NCBI GenBank assembly: GCA_964344965.1
Contig: CAYFPJ010000004.1
Span: 12,170 to 76,169, forward strand
Reading direction: 5' to 3'
From: UM-FILTER-37-12 sp964344965
GTDB lineage: Bacteria > Patescibacteriota > Patescibacteriia > Magasanikbacterales > UBA922
DNA: 64,000 nt
Shown here: piece by piece, positions 58,270 to 64,000 of the stretch
How positions within the stretch are numbered: position 1 is the first letter of the stretch
How the letters are laid out: the number at the start of each line of letters is the position of its first letter
The notes under the pieces: model-generated
What the model was told of the DNA's origin: nothing
Seen by the model: only the letters and a program-made list of their open reading frames with translations
Databases searched by the model: none
Made by a program: the position numbers and the translations under genes

Positions 58270-61008
58270 TTAACCCCTCTCCACCCTAATTTCACAACCT
58301 GCTCCCAATACCACCACATCTCTCCGTTGCAATTTATTTGAAAGCAGCAAGTCAGCAAGTTGATTTTCTACTTTATTCTGTATTGCTCTACGCATCGGAC
58401 GAGCCCCAAATTCTGGATCAAACCCTACTTCAGCGAGAGATTCGAGAGCAGCCTCTTCCACGCGCATTCCGATCCCCTTGATCGCCAGATCCTTCTCTAC
58501 CCGCTTCAGCATCAAGCCAGCAATCTTCTTGATTTCTTCCCTGTTCAATGCTTTGAAAAGTACGATGCCATCAAAACGATTGAGGAATTCTGGTTTGTAA
58601 TATTTTTTCAATTCTCCACGAACAATATCTTGACGAATACTCTCTAGATCGACTCCTTCTCTGATCTTGTCCTGGACATAGGCAGTACCAGCATTACTGG
58701 TTGCAATGATTATCGTATTGGTGAAATCGATCACCCGACCGACACTGTCAGTCAGTCGCCCATCATCAAACACTTGCAAAAACAGATTGAGAATATCAGG
58801 ATCAGCCTTTTCCATCTCATCTAGAAGTACCAAGGAAAAAGGATTTTGTCGCACTGCTTCTGTCAGAAGTCCTGTCCCTTGCTGACCAGGTTGGCCAATT
58901 AGGCGATAGACTCCACTCTTGTCCTGATACTCACTCATATCGACTCTGATCATCCTCTCTTCTCCACCAAAGTAGACATTGGCAATAGTCTTGGCAAGCT
59001 CAGTCTTACCCACACCAGTCGGTCCGAGGAATAGGAAATTGGCAATCGGCCTATTCTCTGATCTCATCTGGGCTCTAGCTCTACGAAGAGCACTAGCCAC
59101 GAGGACCACGGCTTCATCTTGACCAATGACCCGCTTGTGCATTTCATCCTCCAGGCGCAATAATTTGCTAGACTCATCTTCTGAGATGCTAGTCACCGGT
59201 ATGCCAGTCTTACTGCCGACAATAGCTGCCACATCATCTCCTGTCACAATCTGATTTTTACCTCTTTTTCTTCTAGTGTAAGCGGCTGCTTCTGTCATCA
59301 ATTCTATTGCACTTTCTGGCAAATTCTTGTCATGAAGAAACTTCGTAGCCAGCTGGACAGATTGTGCCAGAGCATCATAAGAAAAAAATACTCTATGCTT
59401 GTATTCTGACAAACCAACTTTTGACTCTAGTACTTGGATAGCTTGGTTTTGATTCATTTCATTGATATCTACTCTCACCAAGGCCTGAGAAATCTCTGAG
59501 TCCAAAATATATTTATTGAACCCATCGAGAGTGGTGGTAGCAAAAGAAAAGAAACGATCTGTGCCAATGAACTCAGCTAAGGTCTCTGAGACATCAAGCC
59601 CTTCTCCTCCGTCACCTTTGGCTCCTGCTCCGACCAGGTCATGAATATTATTTATAAATAAAATAATATTTTTGGCTCTAGCCACCTCGTGCATGATCTG
59701 AATCAACCTCTGCTGAGCGCCACTGACTGTAGTACCGGCCAAAAGAGAGGAAGTAGAGATTTGAACCAACCTCTTGTCTTTTAGCAAATTTGGAACATTT
59801 TCTTCTACCATCCTCTGAGCAATACCTTCGATGATACTCATCTTACCTACTCCACGATTACCAACCAAAAGGGCACTCTGAGCACCGCCTTCAATGATAC
59901 GGAAAAGTTGGTCTATCTCCTTCTCTCTTGCTACACAAGGAAAAAGTTGACCAAACTTGGCAGACAGAGTCAAATCTTGACTAAATCGATTTAAAAAAGG
60001 AGTAGCTATGGCAGTCATAGCACGATCCATACCATGCTTACTTCTACGAGCCGCAGCTTTTTTGAACTTTTGATGCTGCCGACGAAGATTTTCTCCAATT
60101 CTAAGCCACTCAATGACATTGACAAGTTTTTGTTGATCCACCTTCAGGTCATACAATAATTCCTGGAGAGCTTGAGATTGCATCACTGTAGCATGAAGTA
60201 GCTCTGTCACGTGGACATAATCTTGCTTGGCGCGGTAAGCATATTCATACGCATGAAATAAAATTTGCTCTGCATCATCACTTCTTTCTAAACTATTACC
60301 TAAAAATCTTTTGGCGACAAGGGCTCGGAGCTGCTTAGCTGGAATACTAAGTCTAGCAAAAACCCCCTCAATTCCTGGCACAGAAAGCAAAGTATAAAAA
60401 ACGTGAAAAGAGTTTATATTGACTTTTTTACCAGACCCTGGAGCACTGTATGATTTTTCAATTACTTGCAGAGCTTCTTCTGTGAATACTTTAGAGATGT
60501 CTTTTTTGTTTTTTCTAGAAAATTTCTTCACTTGAGACCAGTCCGAAAGAATCTCCACATTACTATTTTCAGCAGTATTATACGAATAATTTTCTACTGC
60601 CTCAATTTTTTTGTGTCCAGCTATTATTCGATAGATAAAAAAAGAAAAAGAGGCAATAGCCAACCAAAAAAAAGCTTGGGTCATGCCAGGACCCTCTTGC
60701 CAAAAGCTTGCAGAAAAAATATCCAACCACAACTTCTGGCTATCAACTCGCCAAAAAAATAACCCAAGAAAACCAACAAAAAAAATAATAGAACCGAAAA
60801 TTTCAAACTTTTGCAAAAAATGAGTAGCTTTTCTCAAAAGAATATGATACCTGGTCAGAGGGCGTCCCCAATATAACAACTTTTCGCGCACTGCATAAGC
60901 CACACCATGTTTACGACAAACATAGCAAGGACGCGGACCACTGTAACCTTTGGCATCACACTGACTACAGACAAGCAAGGGAATTTTTTCTTGAGCATCA
61001 AATTGCAT
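58270..61008 (-). CDS. Membrane-anchored Clp/HSP100-type ATPase with N-terminal zinc ribbon
   Basis: 912 residues. Order: zinc ribbon (C14, C17, C28, C31 in CSQCDAKGYSGPRPCYVC), two membrane helices (about 70-87 and 112-130), a Clp_N-like region, first AAA domain (Walker A GNRGVGKM, K389) and second AAA domain (GPTGVGKT, K668; LLDEMEKADPD). AAA1 is degenerate: Walker B reads ILFINNIHDL, so the catalytic Asp-Glu are Asn453-Asn454, and the RRF arginine-finger pattern is missing. AAA2 looks active (LNRFDGIVLF, GARPMRRAI). Likely a membrane-bound unfoldase; a ClpP-docking loop was not recognised. Confidence 0.88.
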   Translation of the reverse strand: MQFDAQEKIPLLVCSQCDAKGYSGPRPCYVCRKHGVAYAVREKLLYWGRPLTRYHILLRKATHFLQKFEIFGSIIFFVGFLGLFFWRVDSQKLWLDIFSASFWQEGPGMTQAFFWLAIASFSFFIYRIIAGHKKIEAVENYSYNTAENSNVEILSDWSQVKKFSRKNKKDISKVFTEEALQVIEKSYSAPGSGKKVNINSFHVFYTLLSVPGIEGVFARLSIPAKQLRALVAKRFLGNSLERSDDAEQILFHAYEYAYRAKQDYVHVTELLHATVMQSQALQELLYDLKVDQQKLVNVIEWLRIGENLRRQHQKFKKAAARRSKHGMDRAMTAIATPFLNRFSQDLTLSAKFGQLFPCVAREKEIDQLFRIIEGGAQSALLVGNRGVGKMSIIEGIAQRMVEENVPNLLKDKRLVQISTSSLLAGTTVSGAQQRLIQIMHEVARAKNIILFINNIHDLVGAGAKGDGGEGLDVSETLAEFIGTDRFFSFATTTLDGFNKYILDSEISQALVRVDINEMNQNQAIQVLESKVGLSEYKHRVFFSYDALAQSVQLATKFLHDKNLPESAIELMTEAAAYTRRKRGKNQIVTGDDVAAIVGSKTGIPVTSISEDESSKLLRLEDEMHKRVIGQDEAVVLVASALRRARAQMRSENRPIANFLFLGPTGVGKTELAKTIANVYFGGEERMIRVDMSEYQDKSGVYRLIGQPGQQGTGLLTEAVRQNPFSLVLLDEMEKADPDILNLFLQVFDDGRLTDSVGRVIDFTNTIIIATSNAGTAYVQDKIREGVDLESIRQDIVRGELKKYYKPEFLNRFDGIVLFKALNREEIKKIAGLMLKRVEKDLAIKGIGMRVEEAALESLAEVGFDPEFGARPMRRAIQNKVENQLADLLLSNKLQRRDVVVLGAGCEIRVERG

Positions 61009-61078
61009 AATGAAAAAACTAATTTACGAGTGATATGAATTAATTTTTACAATTGACTGAATTAATTAGCATAACTTG

Positions 61079-61438
61079 TTAACTTATTATGACTGACAGA
61101 GAAAGCATATAAACTACAAAAATAGGAAAAACCAGCCACAAAAAGAAGACAGACAAGAGCAATAAAAACCAAAAAAGTAAAGCTATTGATCTGAATATAA
61201 TATTAAAAAATCTAATAAACACACTCATCAGGCGACCCTGGATATCTCTCTGCCCAAACATAGGGACAAAAATATTTTTCAACCACAGCATCGGAGCAAG
61301 ACGACTATTGCCACCTTGAAAAACATTCCACAGACCAGCCCCCACCCACAACAAACCACCAGAATACCACCATACTGGAAAATAAAAAAAATCCAACACC
61401 AACTTAATAATGAGCCTCTGGAAAACAATAAAAAACAT
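61079..61438 (-). CDS. Small multi-helix membrane protein upstream of the Clp-like gene
   Basis: 119 residues with strong hydrophobic segments (FFYFPVWWYSGGLLWVGAGL, SIALLFWFLLLLSVFFLWLV) and a conserved-looking loop FVPMFGQRDIQGRLMSVFIR. Not recognised. It lies 70 bases upstream of the membrane-anchored Clp gene on the same strand, so it could be a partner of that ATPase. Confidence 0.6.
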   Translation of the reverse strand: MFFIVFQRLIIKLVLDFFYFPVWWYSGGLLWVGAGLWNVFQGGNSRLAPMLWLKNIFVPMFGQRDIQGRLMSVFIRFFNIIFRSIALLFWFLLLLSVFFLWLVFPIFVVYMLSLSVIIS

Positions 61439-61632
61439 ACAAATAAATTATCAGTGTAATCAATCAAAAATCAGTGTAATCAATGTTTAAATTGTACCAC
61501 AAAAACAAAAAAACTCCCACACAAATGAGAATCTTTGGCACCCAGCTAGAGCCAAGCAACCAAGTGTCTATCAAGAAAAAAACTGAAGAAACAATTTATC
61601 TAGTTGCTAGTTATTGATTACTAGTCACAATG

Positions 61633-61977
61633 CTATCTAAGAGCAACAGCCGTGCCAACTGGTGTGAGATATTCTGGACTATCGACAGTCACTAGATTCA
61701 ATTCTGTAATTCTATTCTGAATTGACTCCATAGAACGATACTCAGCTATCTCGACATTGATCTTTCTATTTTCTCTTTCGAGTTCTACGATCTGTCTTTC
61801 CAAATCACTAATCTCAAAACCTTTGGTAGATACAGAATTCGTCTGGAAAACATAGAGAACTCCAAACAAAATCATCATCACAATCAATCCAACCCGAAAA
61901 GAACTGCTGACTATCAACTTCTGGAGAGCTTGTTTTTTTTGTCTTAATGTTGGTTTTTGTTTTAAATAAGCATTCAT
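61633..61977 (-). CDS. ftsL: FtsL/DivIC-like septum protein
   Basis: 114 residues: basic cytoplasmic start (KQKPTLRQKKQALQKL), one membrane helix (VGLIVMMILFGVLYVF) and an extracytoplasmic leucine-zipper-like coiled coil (ISDLERQIVELERENRKINV). Topology and position after mraZ-rsmH fit FtsL of the dcw cluster, though sequence conservation in this family is poor. Confidence 0.75.
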   Translation of the reverse strand: MNAYLKQKPTLRQKKQALQKLIVSSSFRVGLIVMMILFGVLYVFQTNSVSTKGFEISDLERQIVELERENRKINVEIAEYRSMESIQNRITELNLVTVDSPEYLTPVGTAVALR

Positions 61978-62081
61978 AAGTATCGCGATTTTGTATATAA
62001 GTTATAGTAAGAAAGTTAAATATTATAGTTGAAAATAATCTGTACTGACATGAGATGACGATAACGGTGACCAATTACTGA

Positions 62082-63056
62082 CTACAATTTTTCTACCACT
62101 CGTAACTTTGCAGATCTGGACCTAGGATTATGTTCACGCTCCCTGTCACTACAGACAATAGGTTTTTTTGTGACAATATTGATACTTTTTCCTTTCTGTG
62201 ATTTGAAATAGTGCTTCACAATCCTATCTTCCAGAGAATGAAATGATATCACAGCCAGCCTACCCCCACTTGCCAACAAATCTATTGCCTGGGGCAATGT
62301 ACGCTCTATCACACCGATTTCATCATTTACAATGATTCTAAGAGCTTGAAAAGTTTTGGTAGCCGGGTGAGTCCCACCTACCCAAGGAATTTTATTTTCA
62401 TCTTTTATTTTTAATTTTTTTCTATAAACCTCGAGGACAATATCCACCAAATCACCGACAGTCTCTAAAACAAACTTCTCTCTTTTTTCTACTACTAGTC
62501 TAGCCATCTCCTTACTTAGTTTTTCTTCACCACATTCTCGAAATATTTTTTCTAGCTCTTCTTCACTTTTTTTGTTCAAATGTTCTGCCGCGGTACACTT
62601 ACCATATAGCGGCTTACCATCATATGACAAAGGTGGATTATCTGCGAGGTGGATACACTTCAGACGCATGTCATAGCGCATGTCTAGAGGTTCTTCTTTG
62701 TTTTGGAATGAGAATCCTCTTCCGCGCTCTTGAAACTGTGGACTAGACCAACCCAAGTCAATGAGTATTGAATTAACTGGCGCAAAATCATGTGTTTTTA
62801 TTATCTCTGATAAATTTTCAAAATTATCTCTTTCAAAAATTACTCTGTCAGAAAACTGATGTAAAAATTTTTTGGATCTTAGGAGTGACTCAGGGTCAGC
62901 ATCTATACCGAGCAGTCTCCCGTCTGGACTAGTTGCTTCTAATATTTTTTCAGAATGACCGGCATCACCAATGGTGCAATCGACGACATTAATCCCTGGC
63001 TTCAGTTTTAGAAATTCAAGTACCTCTTCCAAAAGTACCGGCACATGACGTAACAT
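62082..63056 (-). CDS. rsmH: 16S rRNA (cytosine-1402-N4)-methyltransferase
   Basis: 324 residues from ATG 63056 (MLRHVPVLLEEVLEFLKLKP), the normal family start; a longer frame opens at 63107. SAM-binding VVDCTIGDAGHSEKILEA, GIDADPESL, ILIDLGWSSPQF, GRGFSFQNKEEPLDMRYD and the C-terminal SFHSLEDRIVKHYFK are all present. Standard second gene of the dcw cluster; here it is separated from mraZ by a repeat element of about 250 bases. Confidence 0.96.
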   Translation of the reverse strand: MLRHVPVLLEEVLEFLKLKPGINVVDCTIGDAGHSEKILEATSPDGRLLGIDADPESLLRSKKFLHQFSDRVIFERDNFENLSEIIKTHDFAPVNSILIDLGWSSPQFQERGRGFSFQNKEEPLDMRYDMRLKCIHLADNPPLSYDGKPLYGKCTAAEHLNKKSEEELEKIFRECGEEKLSKEMARLVVEKREKFVLETVGDLVDIVLEVYRKKLKIKDENKIPWVGGTHPATKTFQALRIIVNDEIGVIERTLPQAIDLLASGGRLAVISFHSLEDRIVKHYFKSQKGKSINIVTKKPIVCSDREREHNPRSRSAKLRVVEKL

Positions 63057-63187
63057 ATATTTTAAATTCTGTGTAATCCTTAAAATCCACGTAATCTGTG
63101 TAGGCATAAATGACCTCAGACGTCGGCGCCATACATAAATACCAACGCCTGAGATCTTCGACCATATTACTTATCCGGCGTAGCTCC

Positions 63188-63324
63188 TGCCTGCCGGCAG
63201 GCAGGTTAGGGAAGCCGGAATCAAAGGTATGAACCCCAGGGCAAACCCTGGACCTTTTTTTCCGAGGCAATCCTCGGGTAATCAAACCAACCCCTCGTCC
63301 CGTACCGAGGAACGAGGTCGGGAC
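63188..63324 (-). repeat. Mosaic palindromic element, copy 2, between mraZ and rsmH
   Basis: Contains the palindrome CCTGCCTGCCGGCAGGCAGG (63188-63207) and, from 63226, blocks GGTATGAACCCCAGGGCAAA, CCGAGGCAATCCTCGG and CCGTACCGAGGAACGAGGTC, which are the reverse complement of blocks in 42486-42632. It ends exactly at the mraZ stop codon. Confidence 0.78.
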
Positions 63325-63755
63325 TAAATACCAAGATCAAACATCTCTTCAGCAATCTTATTACTATCTTTCTCTGTCTTCTTGGTATATTCGCTCCACT
63401 TCTTCTGGTCCCACAGCTCGAGGCGGTTGTATAGACCTGCCACGATTATCTCTTTTTTGAGACCGGCAAAAGTACGCAAATATTCTGGGATGATCACTCT
63501 TCCTTGTTTGTCTACAGAGACATCCATAGCACCTGCGAGCATCAAGCGAGCAAAAGCTCTGCTCTTGGCTTGTGAGAATGGTAAGTTGGCCAGCTTATCA
63601 GCCAGTTTCCTCCACTCATCTTTGGTATACAAAAACAAGCAATTGTCGAGTCCTCTAGTCACGACCGCACCTTTGGAAAGATCATTGCGAAATTTCTTGG
63701 GGACAGCAAGACGACCTTTGTCGTCTAGATTGTGGGAGTATTCACCGATAAACAC
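63324..63755 (-). CDS. mraZ: Transcriptional regulator MraZ
   Basis: 143 residues with two AbrB-like half domains, each with the DxxxR signature: GEYSHNLDDKGRLAVPKKFR at the start and VDKQGRVIIPEYLRTFAGL in the second half. Other family parts: RGLDNCLFLYTKDEWRKLAD and RLELWDQKKWSEYTKK. MraZ forms a ring and represses the dcw operon through promoter repeats. The upstream spacer 63756-63800 has ACACTAATTTAGACACAAAT-type repeats but no certain TGGGN boxes. Confidence 0.95.
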   Translation of the reverse strand: MFIGEYSHNLDDKGRLAVPKKFRNDLSKGAVVTRGLDNCLFLYTKDEWRKLADKLANLPFSQAKSRAFARLMLAGAMDVSVDKQGRVIIPEYLRTFAGLKKEIIVAGLYNRLELWDQKKWSEYTKKTEKDSNKIAEEMFDLGI

Positions 63756-63814
63756 AGAAACACTAATTTAGACACAAATTAACACTAATTTTTATAGATA
63801 GACAAGCATTTCAT

Positions 63815-63961
63815 CTATAAAACTAATCTCTTAAACTTTAGACCTTCCGGTGTAAAAAGGAATATTATTCCCAATTTTTTATTTGTAGAATGCAAATAAT
63901 TTAACACCTGTTTCGTATAACTACTATGAAAGTCATTACCAACTTTTAATTTAATTACCAC
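63815..63961 (-). pseudogene. GxxExxY (PDDEXK_3-like) protein, C-terminal fragment
   Basis: On the minus strand a frame reads SVVIKLKVGNDFHSSYTKQV then LNYLHSTNKKLGIIFLFTPE and GLKFKRLVL before TAG at 63815. This is the C-terminal third of GxxExxY proteins (pattern VVELKa...QvLnYLkat...LGLLiNFG...KRi). The nuclease motif Glu is Lys here (VVIKLK). Upstream the frame hits TAG inside a palindrome CCACCGAC-TA-CGTCGGTGG (63959-63977), so the gene is broken or the fragment is all that remains. Confidence 0.6.
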
Positions 63962-63977
63962 CGACTACGTCGGTGGA
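63959..63977. repeat. Short palindrome interrupting the GxxExxY frame
   Basis: CCACCGACTACGTCGGTGG, an 8-bp stem with a short loop; it carries the in-frame TAG that closes the upstream reading frame. Confidence 0.7.
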
Positions 63978-64000
63978 TTAACGGGATGATACGGACTTCG

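Noticed and set aside
1..64000. tRNA and rRNA genes
   Set aside because: No acceptor/T-loop signatures or conserved rRNA stretches were found on reading; a covariance search could still find an atypical one.

Overview
The window looks like a chromosomal segment of a low-GC candidate phyla radiation bacterium (Patescibacteria). Reasons: most genes sit in short operons with few Shine-Dalgarno motifs; TGA acts as a stop codon (for example in the recombinase), so this is not the recoded Gracilibacteria/SR1 group; reduced-genome features are present (lone lumazine synthase, stand-alone riboflavin-kinase-like domains, no biosynthetic operons apart from surface sugars); and there are many small hypothetical, membrane and repeat elements. 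I cannot name the species. No rRNA, tRNA or CRISPR was seen.

Layout. 1-1915 (minus): tRNA-dihydrouridine synthase (runs off the left edge) and a tyrosine recombinase. 2236-6608 (plus): a defence block with a Fic protein, a nuclease-methylase fusion of BcgI type and a frameshifted specificity subunit. 6631-9799: small soluble proteins often found together (SRPBCC, YdeI/OmdA, DUF1428, two VOC proteins, DUF5946-like). 9952-11781: an integron-cassette-like stretch with two attC-like sites, a membrane-anchored protein, a HicBA toxin-antitoxin pair and DUF2200. 11799-19320: YibE/F, a flavokinase-like domain, two FAD oxidoreductases, Nudix, MsrB, MsrA.

19346-24373 is the most striking part: promoter, cobalamin riboswitch, terminator, then four overlapping or closely spaced genes encoding a DUF4430 lipoprotein, a 1000-residue transcobalamin-like secreted protein (two DUF4430-like modules plus an alpha/alpha-toroid domain), a second small lipoprotein and an S-component-like membrane protein, closed by a terminator. 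I read this as a vitamin B12 scavenging system built from the same two domain types as animal intrinsic factor and transcobalamin.

24396-30356 (minus): orphan conjugation-like membrane protein, second flavokinase-like domain, ribH, S41 protease, murA. 31883-50846: mainly a surface-polysaccharide region with nucleotidyltransferase, RmlB, an epimerase/reductase of the eukaryotic/viral ER type, five glycosyltransferases and two paralogous GT-C-like membrane proteins, plus small accessory genes. 51381-55032 (plus): dnaB, ybaB, unknown, recR. 55072-63755 (minus): rplU, DUF192, a WecA/MraY-like transferase, a membrane-anchored Clp ATPase, and the start of a dcw cluster (mraZ, rsmH, ftsL-like). A broken GxxExxY gene lies at the right edge.

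Superimposed are several repeat families: five copies of an exactly 145-bp element with two strong hairpins (two copies split reading frames that would be restored by exact excision), four copies of a roughly 105-bp palindromic MITE, CCCCTTT-type palindromes that also occur in frame inside genes, a mosaic palindromic element beside mraZ, and simple-sequence tracts (C9 and a heptanucleotide) that may switch genes on and off.
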